NCBI GenBank assembly: GCA_017462565.1
Contig: JAFTQW010000014.1
Span: 62,001-126,000, forward strand
Length of the DNA: 64,000 nt
From: Ruminococcus sp.
GTDB taxonomy: Bacteria > Bacillota > Clostridia > Oscillospirales > Ruminococcaceae
Direction: 5' to 3'
In this document: positions 26,468-35,135 of the stretch, piece by piece
How positions within the stretch are numbered: position 1 is the stretch's first letter
How the letters are laid out: each line of letters opens with the position of its first letter
Made by a program: the position numbers and the translations under genes
The notes under the pieces: model-generated
Databases searched by the model: none
The model's input: only the letters and a program-made list of their open reading frames with translations
Told to the model about the DNA's origin: nothing

Positions 26468-27315
26468 TTTTAATTATCTTGATTCTCATTGCAGGATTCG
26501 TTTACTTTCGCTTCTTTAATGAAAAAGAAAGATTTCCCATTGCGGAGGGAGATATCGCCGTTCATTTTATAGATGTCGGACAGGGCGATTCAATTTTCAT
26601 CGAGTCCGGCGGCGAAACTATGCTGATCGACTGCGGAGAATCCTCGGAAACAGACAAGGTCATCAGCTATCTTGAAGAATTAAACGTGGAAAGACTTGAT
26701 TACGTCATTGCAACTCATCCCCATTCAGATCATATGGGAGGAATGTATAAAATAATTGACGAATTCGATATCGGCAAGGTAATGATTCCTCATCTTGACC
26801 CCAGCGATACTCCAACAACACGGTATTTCGAGAAATTCCTCGATTCATGCAATAGCAAGAACATTACGCTTTCTTATGCGAGAAAAGGAAACGTTATCCA
26901 TTTAGGAAGCTCCGAAGCGGAGGTCATTGCTCCATGCAGCGATGACTACAACAACGTCAACAACTATTCTGTCGGAATTTTCCTGATGCATGGTAAAACA
27001 AGCTTTATCCTTACAGGAGACGCAGAAAAGCTTGCCGAGGATGAAATGATCGAAAGCGGTTCGCTTCGTCATGCCGACGTTTATAAAGCAGGTCATCACG
27101 GCAGCGATACCTCCGGTTCGCAGAATTTTATGGATATAATTTCACCTGACTATGCCGTTATTTCATGCGGCGCAGGCAACTCCTACGGTCATCCGTGCGA
27201 ATCGACTCTTGAAAGGCTTTCACAATTCACAGACAAAATTTACCGCACCGATCTTTGCGGTACGATCGTATTTGTGTCGGACGGCGAAAATATTACCGTC
27301 AGAACAGAAAGGTAG
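26311..27315 (+). CDS. Membrane-anchored ComEC-like metallo-beta-lactamase-fold hydrolase
   Basis: The 334-residue protein has a very basic N-terminus (residues 1-48), one membrane helix (SLILIILILIAGFVYF), and a metallo-beta-lactamase domain related to the C-terminal part of ComEC. Zinc-site motifs are ATHPHSDHMGG, LTGD and KAGHHGSDTS. ComEC-type domains are thought to degrade the non-transported DNA strand; free-standing forms are probably extracytoplasmic nucleases or phosphodiesterases. Start ATG 26311 follows AAAGGCGGTG and lies 157 bp inside the YgiQ gene; no later ATG precedes the domain. A DUF3006 gene follows 6 bp later. Confidence 0.82.
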   Translation: MAQARKQTKRPVSGKKNVRNYSKTKKKFVKNFTGKYKKQSKKKKQQQGVSSLILIILILIAGFVYFRFFNEKERFPIAEGDIAVHFIDVGQGDSIFIESGGETMLIDCGESSETDKVISYLEELNVERLDYVIATHPHSDHMGGMYKIIDEFDIGKVMIPHLDPSDTPTTRYFEKFLDSCNSKNITLSYARKGNVIHLGSSEAEVIAPCSDDYNNVNNYSVGIFLMHGKTSFILTGDAEKLAEDEMIESGSLRHADVYKAGHHGSDTSGSQNFMDIISPDYAVISCGAGNSYGHPCESTLERLSQFTDKIYRTDLCGTIVFVSDGENITVRTER

Positions 27316-27321
27316 CGATAT

Positions 27322-27528
27322 ATGATAATTATTGACAGATTCGAGGGCGGTAAAGCCGTTCTTGAAACCGATTTCGGAATGCAGGCAATAAACCGTGAAC
27401 TGCTTCCAGCTGATGCAAATGAGGGCGATGTTGTAATTTTTGAAAACGGGATTTACTTCATTGACCAGCAATCAACTGACGAAAGGCGAAAGGCTATGGA
27501 GGAAAAACTCCGCAGACTTTTAAGTTAA
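27322..27528 (+). CDS. DUF3006 small protein
   Basis: This 68-residue protein (MIIIDRFEGGKAVLETDFG ... LPADANEGDVVIFENG) fits DUF3006, a small beta-rich family often encoded next to ComEC-like metallo-beta-lactamase proteins, as it is here. It has no signal peptide. Function is unknown; a chaperone or regulatory role for its neighbour is guesswork. Confidence 0.75.
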   Translation: MIIIDRFEGGKAVLETDFGMQAINRELLPADANEGDVVIFENGIYFIDQQSTDERRKAMEEKLRRLLS

Positions 27529-27532
27529 AAAT

Positions 27533-28750
27533 ATGACTGATGTAATTATTATAGGCGGAGGCGCAGCCGGATGTATGGCGGCGGTTCAGGCTGCAAGACT
27601 CGGCAAGAGCGTTATCGTTTTTGAAAAAAACGACCGTCTCGGCAGAAAGCTCCGCATAACAGGAAAAGGACGATGCAACGTCACAAATAACTCTCCGGTC
27701 GAGGTTCACCTCAATAATATCCCTGTAAATTCACGCTTTCTGTACAGCTCTTTTGCAGGATTTGACTCCGCTGACGTTATGAACTTTTTTGAGGAACTTG
27801 GCGTTCCGCTGAAAACCGAACGTGGAAACCGTGTTTTCCCCGTAAGCGACAAAGCCGACGATATCGCCGATGCTCTCGCTTATGAAATGAAAAACCTTGG
27901 GGTTAAAATCATTAACAAGCGTGTTTCAGCACTTATTATCGAGGAAAATGTCTGCGTCGGAGTTATCGCCGGAAAGGAAGAATTCCGTTCCGCTTCAACG
28001 CTTATTGCCTGCGGAGGAAAATCCTATCCCAATACAGGTTCAACGGGGGACGGATATACTCTTGCGGAATCTGCCGGACACACTGTCACAGAGCTTAAAC
28101 CGAGCCTTGTGCCTCTTATGTCACCGGATAAATTCTGCGCTGAAATGATGGGACTTTCTCTCCGCAACGTAACTCTGAGGCTTTATGACGGAAAAAAACT
28201 GATTTTCAGCGAGCTTGGAGAAATGCTCTTTACCCATTTTGGAGTTTCCGGACCGCTTGTCCTTAGTGCAAGCTCACATATCCGTGATATGACTCCCAAC
28301 CGTTATCATCTCGAAATCGACCTGAAACCGGCTCTTTCACCGGAGCAGCTCGATGTTCGCATCCGGCGTGATTTTGCGGAAAATCTCAATCGTGATTTCA
28401 TTAACGGCATAAGGAAGCTTCTTCCGACAAAACTTATCCCTGTTGCTGTAAAGCTTTCGGGCATAGCTCCGGAAACGAAGATAAACAGTATAACTAAGGA
28501 GCAGCGTCACAAATTCGGCGAGCTTATCAAGAGTTTTCCCGTCCGTATTTCCGGTTTCAGACCGATAGAAGAGGCTATTATTACGAGCGGAGGAGTTTCC
28601 GTTAAGGAAATAAATCCCAGAACTATGGAATCGAAGCTCGTTCCCGGATTGTTTTTCGCCGGAGAAGTTATCGACACCGACGCTTACACAGGCGGTTTTA
28701 ACCTGCAAATAGCCTTTTCTACGGCTTATTCAGCAGCTTTATATATGTAA
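27533..28750 (+). CDS. HI0933-family FAD-dependent oxidoreductase
   Basis: The 405-residue flavoprotein begins with the FAD-binding dinucleotide motif VIIIGGGAAGCMAAVQAARLG and the family-specific ENDRLGRKLRITGKGRCNVTN. The C-terminal PITSGGVSVKEINPRTMESKLVPGLFFAGEVIDTDAYTGGFNLQIAFSTAYSA type motif closes the FAD fold. The family includes proteins annotated as aminoacetone oxidase and BaiN, but the substrate here is not known. It sits within the tight housekeeping operon ending in ispH-S1. Confidence 0.88.
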   Translation: MTDVIIIGGGAAGCMAAVQAARLGKSVIVFEKNDRLGRKLRITGKGRCNVTNNSPVEVHLNNIPVNSRFLYSSFAGFDSADVMNFFEELGVPLKTERGNRVFPVSDKADDIADALAYEMKNLGVKIINKRVSALIIEENVCVGVIAGKEEFRSASTLIACGGKSYPNTGSTGDGYTLAESAGHTVTELKPSLVPLMSPDKFCAEMMGLSLRNVTLRLYDGKKLIFSELGEMLFTHFGVSGPLVLSASSHIRDMTPNRYHLEIDLKPALSPEQLDVRIRRDFAENLNRDFINGIRKLLPTKLIPVAVKLSGIAPETKINSITKEQRHKFGELIKSFPVRISGFRPIEEAIITSGGVSVKEINPRTMESKLVPGLFFAGEVIDTDAYTGGFNLQIAFSTAYSAALYM

Positions 28751-28762
28751 AGGAGTAAAAAA

Positions 28763-29431
28763 ATGAGTTCAGTAAATATTGCAATCGACGGACCTGCCGG
28801 CGCAGGAAAAAGCACTATCGCCAAAATGGTTTCGGCAAAGCTTGGCTACATTTATGTCGATACAGGAGCGCTTTACCGCACTGCCGCTTTGTTTATAACC
28901 GAAAATAATATTCCCGATGAAGAAATTGAAAAAGCTCTTGAAAGCGCCGATATTTCGCTTAAATTCATCGACGGAACACAAAGAGTTTTCCTCGGGGAGA
29001 GGGATGTTTCCGATTTTATCAGAACTCCGGAGATTTCTATGGCGGCTTCAAGAACTTCAGCAATACCGGCGGTTCGTGCTTATCTCTTTGAAACGCAGAA
29101 AAAAATTGCCCGTGAAAATAATGTCATCATGGACGGACGTGATATCGGTACGGTCGTTCTTCCTGATGCGGATGTGAAGATCTTCCTGACCGCTTCTGCT
29201 GAGGAACGTGCAAACCGCCGCTTCAAGGAGCTTTCTGAAAAGCCCGATTGTCCGCCCTATGACGATATTCTGAAAGACATAATCCAGCGTGATTACCAGG
29301 ATATGCACCGTGAAACTTCTCCGCTGAAACAGGCAGACGACGCAGTCCTCGTCGATACGACCAAGCTTGATCTTGAGGAATCTGCTGATGAAATAATCAG
29401 AATAATCAACGAAAAAATCGGGAGAGATTAA
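28763..29431 (+). CDS. cmk: Cytidylate kinase
   Basis: The 222-residue enzyme phosphorylates CMP and dCMP using ATP. It carries the P-loop IDGPAGAGKSTIAKMVSAKLG and the CMP-binding YVDTGALYRTAAL, plus DGRDIGTVVLPDADVKIFLTAS and RRDYQDMHRETSPL-type lid residues. Start follows AAAGGAGT. Cmk, PlsC and IspH-S1 in this order is a common clostridial arrangement. Confidence 0.95.
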   Translation: MSSVNIAIDGPAGAGKSTIAKMVSAKLGYIYVDTGALYRTAALFITENNIPDEEIEKALESADISLKFIDGTQRVFLGERDVSDFIRTPEISMAASRTSAIPAVRAYLFETQKKIARENNVIMDGRDIGTVVLPDADVKIFLTASAEERANRRFKELSEKPDCPPYDDILKDIIQRDYQDMHRETSPLKQADDAVLVDTTKLDLEESADEIIRIINEKIGRD

Positions 29432-29433
29432 TA

Positions 29434-30081
29434 ATGTATTACATTTGTAAGGTACTGGTCTGGATCTATATGCATATCGCTTATAATCTGCACTATGTCG
29501 GACGAAAAAATATCCCCAAAAATACTACTGTTATTTACGCTTCAAATCACAGAAGCTATGCCGATCCGCCGCTTCTCGGTGCAGGTGCTAAAGGAAAATA
29601 CGCTTTCATGGCTAAAGAGGAGCTTTTCGGAAACAAGCTTTTCGCATGGCTTATACGCTCTCTCGGAGCGTTTCCGGTCTCACGGGGCAAGGGTGATACT
29701 TCCACTATTGACACTGCTGTCGAAAGACTTAACGGCGGAAGAAGTCTCATGATCTTCCCGGAGGGAACTCGCTCTAAGGACGGAAAGGTCGGCAAGGGAC
29801 ACACCGGAGCGGCTCTTATTGCGGCAAGATCGGGAAAGCCCATTATTCCCGTAGGTATCGTTTACGGAAAAAAACTCCGTTTCCGCACAAAGCTCATTGT
29901 TGAATTCGGCGAACCTATAATGCCGGAGGATTACACCGAAATCTGCGATACTCCCAATCCACGACAGCTTGTTAAGCTGAAAAACCGCTATATGGAAGAC
30001 ATCAGGCGTCTCGTCGAGGGCGAACCTAAGACGGAAATTTCTGCCGATAAGGCTTCGGGAGGTGCAGCTGATAATGAGTAG
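29434..30081 (+). CDS. plsC: 1-acyl-sn-glycerol-3-phosphate acyltransferase
   Basis: The 215-residue membrane-associated enzyme acylates lysophosphatidic acid to phosphatidic acid. It has the acyltransferase motifs NHRSYADP (HxxxxD), FPVSRGKGD and FPEGTRSKDGK, and an N-terminal hydrophobic segment. It starts 2 bp after cmk and its 3' end overlaps the ispH start by 8 bp, so the three are translationally linked. Confidence 0.93.
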   Translation: MYYICKVLVWIYMHIAYNLHYVGRKNIPKNTTVIYASNHRSYADPPLLGAGAKGKYAFMAKEELFGNKLFAWLIRSLGAFPVSRGKGDTSTIDTAVERLNGGRSLMIFPEGTRSKDGKVGKGHTGAALIAARSGKPIIPVGIVYGKKLRFRTKLIVEFGEPIMPEDYTEICDTPNPRQLVKLKNRYMEDIRRLVEGEPKTEISADKASGGAADNE

Positions 30082-32044
30082 GGTTACTGTTGCGGAATCT
30101 GCCGGATTCTGCTTCGGAGTGGACAGAGCCGTCAAAATGGTTTACGGCGAGCTTGAAAAAAACACAAAAGTTGCAACTCTCGGTCCGATAATCCATAATC
30201 AGGACGTTGTAAACGATATGCAGGCAAAAGGCGCAAGAATTATCAGCAGTGTTGACGAGCTTTCAGATGACGAGACTGTTGTTATACGTTCTCATGGAGT
30301 AGGAAGAGAAGTTTATGATCAGATTGAAGCAAAAGGCAACAGAATGCTCGATGCAACCTGTCCGTTTGTTTCAAGGATACATAAAATCGTTGCTGAAAAA
30401 TCAGCCGAGGGCTACTTTATTCTCATTGCCGGCGACGCTTCACATCCGGAAGTTCAAGGAATTGTTGGTCATTGTGACGAAAATTGCCTCGTATTCAAGG
30501 ATAATTTTGAGCTAAAAGACTTTTTTGAGAAAAAATACAAAAAATTAGAAAAAAAGCTTGCAATTGTGGCTCAAACGACGTATAATATAGTAGTATGGGA
30601 TGAGTGTTTAAACGTGATTCCGAAAAATGATTCCGACATCGTTATATTTGATACTATCTGCAACGCTACTGATACAAGACAATCCGATGCGGCTGAACTT
30701 GCAAAAGGCTCGGACATTATGCTTGTTGTCGGCGGACGGCACAGTTCGAATACCGTTAAGCTTTTCGAGGTTTGCAGCCGATATTGCAGGACTTATCACA
30801 TAGAAAATTCGGACGAGCTTCGGTCTTTAAAGCTTCCCGCTGCTGAAAAAATCGGCATTACCGCCGGAGCGTCTACGCCGGCTTATATAATCAAGGAGGT
30901 ACAAACCACTATGGCAGACAATGAAAATATTGCAGAAATTCAGGATGAGGATATCGATTTTGCTGAAGCAATCGATCAGTCATTCAAAAAAATACATACA
31001 GGAGAGAAAGTCAAGGGCATTGTTGTAGGCGTTGATAACGCAGAGATCACTGTTGATCTCGGCACAAAGCACACAGGCTATGTTAAGCTTGAGGATCTTA
31101 CAGACGATCCGGCTAAGAAACCTGAGGATATCGTTAAGGTCGGCGACGAGATTGAGCTTATCGTTATCAAGGTAAACGACGCAGACGGTACTGCTCAGCT
31201 TTCAAAGAAGAAGGTTGACGAGCAGGCAGGCTACGATACTATCGTTAAGGCTTACGAGGAGAAAACGGTTCTCGAGGGTACTGTTCAGCACGTTGTAAAT
31301 AAGGGCGTTACTCTTACTTATCTCGGCGTAAGAATCTTTATTCCTGCTTCACACACAGGTCTTCCGAGAGGAGCAGAGCTTGATGAGCTTCTCAAGAAGA
31401 AGGTTGAATTCATGATAATCGAAGTTACTGAGGGCAAGAAGAGAGCTGTCGGCTCTATCAAGGCTGTTCAGAACGCTAAGAGAGCTGAGGCTCAGGCTAA
31501 ATTCTGGGATAATGCTAAAGTCGGCGACGTTTACGTTGGCAAGGTTAAGTCCCTTACAAGCTTCGGCGCATTCGTTGATCTCGGCGGAATCGACGGCATG
31601 GTTCATATTTCCGAGCTTTCATGGAAGAGAATCAAACACCCGAGCGAAGTTGTTGCAGTTGGCGATACTCTTGAGGTTTACATCAAGGATCTCAACCGTG
31701 ATGAAAATAGAATTTCTCTCGGTTTCAAGAAAGCTGAGGACGATCCTTGGGAAATCTTCAAGGCTAACTACAATGTAGGCGATGTTGTTAAGGCAACTAT
31801 CGTTTCTATCACAAGTTTCGGCGCATTCGCAAGAATTATTGACGGAATCGACGGTCTTATCCACATTTCTCAGATCGCTGACAAGAAGGTTGAAAACGTT
31901 AAGGATATCCTTTCCGTTGGCGACGAGGTTGACGTTAAGATCATTGACATCGACGCAGACGCTAAGAGAATCAGTATTTCTATCCGTGCTCTTCTTGAAG
32001 ATAAGGAGAACGACGAAGAAGTTTCTGAAGAAGACGCTGAATAA
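30074..32044 (+). CDS. ispH: IspH-ribosomal protein S1 fusion
   Basis: The 656-residue protein joins two functions. Residues 1-280 are 4-hydroxy-3-methylbut-2-enyl diphosphate reductase, the last MEP-pathway enzyme, with cluster cysteines in ESAGFCFGVDRAV, LDATCPFV and TICNATDTRQ. Residues about 295-640 hold four S1 RNA-binding domains; the third and fourth (VGDVYVGKVKSLTSFGAFVDLGGIDGMVHISELSW and its repeat) are the most canonical, the second is degenerate. The fusion is known from many Clostridia. ATG 30074 is preferred over GTG 30062, which lies in the GGGAGGTG ribosome-binding site. A second strong start at 30911 could give S1 alone. Confidence 0.93.
   Translation: MSRVTVAESAGFCFGVDRAVKMVYGELEKNTKVATLGPIIHNQDVVNDMQAKGARIISSVDELSDDETVVIRSHGVGREVYDQIEAKGNRMLDATCPFVSRIHKIVAEKSAEGYFILIAGDASHPEVQGIVGHCDENCLVFKDNFELKDFFEKKYKKLEKKLAIVAQTTYNIVVWDECLNVIPKNDSDIVIFDTICNATDTRQSDAAELAKGSDIMLVVGGRHSSNTVKLFEVCSRYCRTYHIENSDELRSLKLPAAEKIGITAGASTPAYIIKEVQTTMADNENIAEIQDEDIDFAEAIDQSFKKIHTGEKVKGIVVGVDNAEITVDLGTKHTGYVKLEDLTDDPAKKPEDIVKVGDEIELIVIKVNDADGTAQLSKKKVDEQAGYDTIVKAYEEKTVLEGTVQHVVNKGVTLTYLGVRIFIPASHTGLPRGAELDELLKKKVEFMIIEVTEGKKRAVGSIKAVQNAKRAEAQAKFWDNAKVGDVYVGKVKSLTSFGAFVDLGGIDGMVHISELSWKRIKHPSEVVAVGDTLEVYIKDLNRDENRISLGFKKAEDDPWEIFKANYNVGDVVKATIVSITSFGAFARIIDGIDGLIHISQIADKKVENVKDILSVGDEVDVKIIDIDADAKRISISIRALLEDKENDEEVSEEDAE
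30893..30913 (+). promoter_or_regulatory. Internal ribosome-binding site and start for a separate S1 protein
   Basis: AAGGAGGT (30893-30900) lies 10 bp before an in-frame ATG at 30911, exactly at the domain border between IspH and the S1 repeats. Translation from here would give a 377-residue four-domain S1 protein besides the fusion. Confidence 0.65.
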
Positions 32045-32065
32045 ATTTCTTATCTCATAAAAAAC

Positions 32066-32098
32066 AATGGACTGTACAATTAAGTACAGTCCATTTTT
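32066..32098 (+). terminator. Terminator of the ispH-S1 operon
   Basis: Arms AATGGACTGTAC and GTACAGTCCATT form a 12-bp stem with a 6-base loop followed by five Ts. Confidence 0.92.
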
Positions 32099-32114
32099 GA
32101 TTTGCAGTGAAGAC

Positions 32115-32246
32115 TCAGTTGTTGGAGTGATCAGAGTTTCTGTTATCGAAGCTGTTGGAATTTTTGTCCTGAGCTCCTGTATTTGGGGTTTTGTCGTTAA
32201 GACCGCCGTTCTTCTTATCGTTTGACTGGTTTTTATTCTTGCTCAT
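32115..32246 (-). CDS. Small hydrophilic protein of 43 residues
   Basis: The ATG at 32246 follows GAAAGGTG and opens a 43-codon frame: MSKNKNQSNDKKNGG, then LNDKTPNTGAQDKN, ending SNN. It is almost only Asn, Lys, Asp, Ser and Gly, without hydrophobic core, so it is probably disordered, like small spore or stress proteins of Firmicutes. No family was recognised. It lies between the convergent ispH-S1 and GH13 genes on its own. Confidence 0.6.
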   Translation of the reverse strand: MSKNKNQSNDKKNGGLNDKTPNTGAQDKNSNSFDNRNSDHSNN

Positions 32247-32299
32247 AATCAAGCACCTTTCTCTGCAAATTCCGGAAACCCTTCAGCAGTTCCGCTTTG

Positions 32300-32385
32300 C
32301 AGAAACAAAACAGCTGTATCATAATAGCGATTTCCGTTGGGAATATTTTTTCCCCTCATAGCTATTATTAACAGCTGTTTCTGTT
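32300..32385. terminator. Long imperfect hairpin downstream of the GH13 gene
   Basis: AGAAACA, CAGCTGT and ATAATAGC at 32300-32329 pair with GCTATTAT, ACAGCTG and TTTCTG at 32360-32383. It covers the space between the GH13 stop codon and the small hydrophilic gene, and may end GH13 transcription. Confidence 0.55.
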
Positions 32386-32405
32386 TTATTCAGTTAAAAT
32401 ATGAA

Positions 32406-33995
32406 TTAATCTAACTTCACAAATCTTCTTACATCTCCTGCTTTGCCGATAAACATCGACTTTGGTCTCGCCCATACCTGAGAATCGCTGAGAGATTTAT
32501 ATATTACAAGCTCCTCGTTATTTTCGCTGTGACGTGCAACAGCCATAACTTCGTATTCGCCGCCCTTGAAATGACGATATTTTGCTCCGATAACGATTTC
32601 TGTATCCTTATCCTCCGGAATCTGAGTCTGAACAGCTTCCTCTTCGTTATTTACAATATCATCGGAAACGATTATCATTGCTGAGTAAGGAGGCATCTTG
32701 ACATAGGCGTTTCCATTTTCAACGGAGATCTGTCTTGCTCCAATAACGTCAACAAGCGCCGGAAGATGAGTTCCAAAACTGAGATCAAATTCATAATCGC
32801 CAAGGTTAAGAGCAACATATACAGTCTGATCGCCCTGAGTCTTTTTGAAAAGAAGCTGCTGATTCGTTATCATTATTCTTTCATAGCTGCCTGTACGGAG
32901 AGCCGGATAGGCACGATAAATTCTGCCCAGCTTAACGATATGATTGTAAAGTCCGGTATTTTCCCTTTCCATATCCTGAAGGTGGAGACATGGGCGGAGA
33001 TTATCGTCGGAATTGTTCTCCTTGCGTCCTTGAATGCCGTATTCGCTTCCGTAATAAATTGACGGAATACCGGGCATTGCGTACATAAGAGTATAAATAA
33101 GCGGCAGGTATGCCTGATTTGTAACCGTGCTTGCAAGACGGTTTACATCATGATTATCAACAAAGTTATAAAGATTGATCCCCCTGTAAATACCTCCGTT
33201 TGCACCTGACTGACGGTTGATGGAGTAGTCGATCTCAAAGTAGTTTTTGTCGTTGTGTGAGGAATAAAGTCCCTTGTAGCATTCATAGTTCGTAACGCTG
33301 TCGAGCATTTCCGGGTTAGCCCAGCGGTTGTAATCACCGTGGATAATTTCACCCATGAGCCAGAAGTCCGGACGCTTGCCCTTACAGAAGCTTCTGATTC
33401 TCTTGAAGAAATCAAAATCAATGCAATCAGCGGCATCGAAACGAATACCGTCGATTTTGAATTCCTCGATCCAGTAATTTACAGCGTCAATGAGGTGATC
33501 GCATACGCCCACGTTTCTGAGATTGAGTTTTACAAGGTTATAGTGGCCGTTCCAGCCCTCATACCAGAACGGATCGCCGCATGGTGAAGGACCGCCGAAA
33601 TTAAGGTTCTGAAACCAGTCGCAGTATCCGCTTCCCTGACCTTTTTCCTGAATATCAACAAACTGTGGGAATTTTCTTCCAACATGATTGAAAACTCCGT
33701 CCAGAATAACTCTGATGCCGTTTTCATGAAGCTTATCACATATATTTCTGAATGAATTATTATCACCGAGACGACGATCGATCATTTTGTAATCTGTAGT
33801 ATCGTATCCGTGTTCAACAGACTCAAAAACAGGTCCGAAAAAAACTGCGTCAACATTCATTTCCTTGAAATGAGGAATCCAATCCAACACCTTATCAAGA
33901 CGATAAACAACTTCTCCTCCGTCATTGAACTTAGGCGCACCGCAGAATCCAAGCGGATAGATGTGATAAATTATTGCGTTTTCATACCAATTCAT
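32406..33995 (-). CDS. Intracellular GH13 alpha-amylase-family enzyme fused to DUF1653
   Basis: The 529-residue protein has no signal peptide. Residues about 1-440 are a GH13 barrel with the four conserved regions DGVFNHVG, DGIRFDAAD (nucleophile Asp), LMGEIIHGD (acid/base Glu) and FVDNHD, followed by the C-terminal beta-domain. GH13 members cleave or rearrange alpha-1,4-glucans such as maltodextrins or glycogen. Residues about 465-528 are a DUF1653-like domain (YRHFKGGEYEVMAVARHSENNEELVIYKSL), normally a free small protein. The start follows AAGGAG. The HD gene behind it is on the same strand and may be upstream in the same operon. Confidence 0.87.
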   Translation of the reverse strand: MNWYENAIIYHIYPLGFCGAPKFNDGGEVVYRLDKVLDWIPHFKEMNVDAVFFGPVFESVEHGYDTTDYKMIDRRLGDNNSFRNICDKLHENGIRVILDGVFNHVGRKFPQFVDIQEKGQGSGYCDWFQNLNFGGPSPCGDPFWYEGWNGHYNLVKLNLRNVGVCDHLIDAVNYWIEEFKIDGIRFDAADCIDFDFFKRIRSFCKGKRPDFWLMGEIIHGDYNRWANPEMLDSVTNYECYKGLYSSHNDKNYFEIDYSINRQSGANGGIYRGINLYNFVDNHDVNRLASTVTNQAYLPLIYTLMYAMPGIPSIYYGSEYGIQGRKENNSDDNLRPCLHLQDMERENTGLYNHIVKLGRIYRAYPALRTGSYERIMITNQQLLFKKTQGDQTVYVALNLGDYEFDLSFGTHLPALVDVIGARQISVENGNAYVKMPPYSAMIIVSDDIVNNEEEAVQTQIPEDKDTEIVIGAKYRHFKGGEYEVMAVARHSENNEELVIYKSLSDSQVWARPKSMFIGKAGDVRRFVKLD

Positions 33996-34062
33996 ATAAA
34001 ATCTCCTTAAAATATAATAATTATTCTCAGAACGTACCCTTATTCAGAATAATATATTTAAC

Positions 34063-34656
34063 TTATTTATTGCTTCCCTCCAGAAAATAGGAAGCTTCCA
34101 TATCGGCAACGTTCAGCGCAAATGCAAGCGGATACATTTCAAGAGCTTTGCCGATAGTATTTTTATCTTCAATTCCGGAAAAACCCATGTGGTAGCGGAT
34201 GGCAAATGCTTCCTCACGGCTCAGACGTGCGTCGCCGTAGAAAAATCCCGAAATTATGTAGACCGATTTCTCTCCATGACCATACGGCAGCGTATCATTT
34301 ATCGTGTAATATGGAACCTTTTCCCAGACTCCGTCATCGTTTTTTCTGTTACGATAATCGACCGTATAAAAATTTACTTTACAAAGATCATGCAGCAGCG
34401 CAACAATTGCTATAGTTTCCTCTGAATAATTCATTCCGTACATTTCTTTTACTCTCGGTCGTGAGAGATAATCTTTCAGACAATGATAAACATTTACGCT
34501 ATGCTGAACTAATCCGCCCTCATAAGCTCCATGAAAGCGTGTACTGCTGGGAGCAGTAAAAAAATCGCTCTTTTTAAGATACTCCAGAAGTCTGTCCGCA
34601 CCTTCACGCTTGATATTTTCATTGTAAATAGAGATAAACTCCTCCTGTGGTGACAT
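34063..34656 (-). CDS. HD-domain hydrolase
   Basis: The 197-residue protein has an HD metal-dependent phosphohydrolase fold with GAYEGGLVQHSVNV (first His) and IVALLHDLCKV (HD pair), plus YGHGEKS and IRYHMG. It resembles the HD part of YhaM-type exoribonucleases and small HD proteins of Clostridia; without a nucleic-acid-binding domain the substrate is open. It lies 67 bp upstream of the GH13 gene and may be cotranscribed with it. Confidence 0.8.
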   Translation of the reverse strand: MSPQEEFISIYNENIKREGADRLLEYLKKSDFFTAPSSTRFHGAYEGGLVQHSVNVYHCLKDYLSRPRVKEMYGMNYSEETIAIVALLHDLCKVNFYTVDYRNRKNDDGVWEKVPYYTINDTLPYGHGEKSVYIISGFFYGDARLSREEAFAIRYHMGFSGIEDKNTIGKALEMYPLAFALNVADMEASYFLEGSNK

Positions 34657-34750
34657 TTATTTCCTCCCTTTACTGCATTTTAAGAAAATAATGCTCCGTA
34701 AGCGTTTTTCTTTCATTTAAAATTCATTGGTAAACTGACGGAACAATATA

Positions 34751-34779
34751 ATTATACCACATTATTATAAAATATTCAA
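34751..34779 (-). promoter_or_regulatory. Promoter of the HD-GH13 pair
   Basis: On the minus strand TTGAAT (34774-34779) and TATAAT (34751-34756) are 17 bp apart, about 95 bp before the HD start. Confidence 0.75.
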
Positions 34780-34851
34780 TAGAAAAAAGTAATCTCACAT
34801 GATTTTTGTGTATTTTCAACAAATGGCTGAAAAAATTTCATACGCTTGAAC

Positions 34852-34879
34852 AAAAAAAGAGAGCTGAATATCAGCTCCC
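34852..34879 (-). terminator. Minus-strand terminator downstream of the repeat-rich gap
   Basis: GAGCTGA-ATA-TCAGCTC (34861-34877) ends in seven Ts on the minus strand. It would end transcripts coming from the solute-binding-protein gene at 35525 after a 3' region of about 640 nt. Confidence 0.75.
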
Positions 34880-34964
34880 GGTATTGATAATGTTGTTAGC
34901 TTAACGCATTTTGTTCTTTACTCTCTTTGCCAAATGAGTATTCATTCTATGGGCAATCTGCTCT

Positions 34965-35005
34965 AATTATTTAAAATGCCTATTTACAAGGCATTTTAAA
35001 TAATT
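34965..35005. repeat. Covarying hairpin, copy 1
   Basis: AATTATTTAAAATGCC and GGCATTTTAAATAATT form a perfect 16-bp stem around 9 bases. Compared with the copy at 35209-35243 two base pairs differ on both strands of the stem (A-T to C-G, G-C to A-T). Confidence 0.85.
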
Positions 35006-35011
35006 AATACT

Positions 35012-35117
35012 GGGTTTCCAAAGGGCAGCGTGACGCTGCACCCAATCACGGAGTTACTGCCCATAAAAGATAGAAGAACACGTCGCTCATGATTTACCAT
35101 AATAATAGATTTCCCAA
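35012..35117. repeat. Dispersed structured repeat, copy B
   Basis: Matches copy A at 3522-3626. It starts in the shared GTTTCCAAAGGG segment behind hairpin copy 1 and ends at AATAATAGATTTCC. It lies about 31.5 kb from copy A in the same orientation. Confidence 0.78.
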
Positions 35118-35135
35118 ATGGTTATCAGTCCTTGT

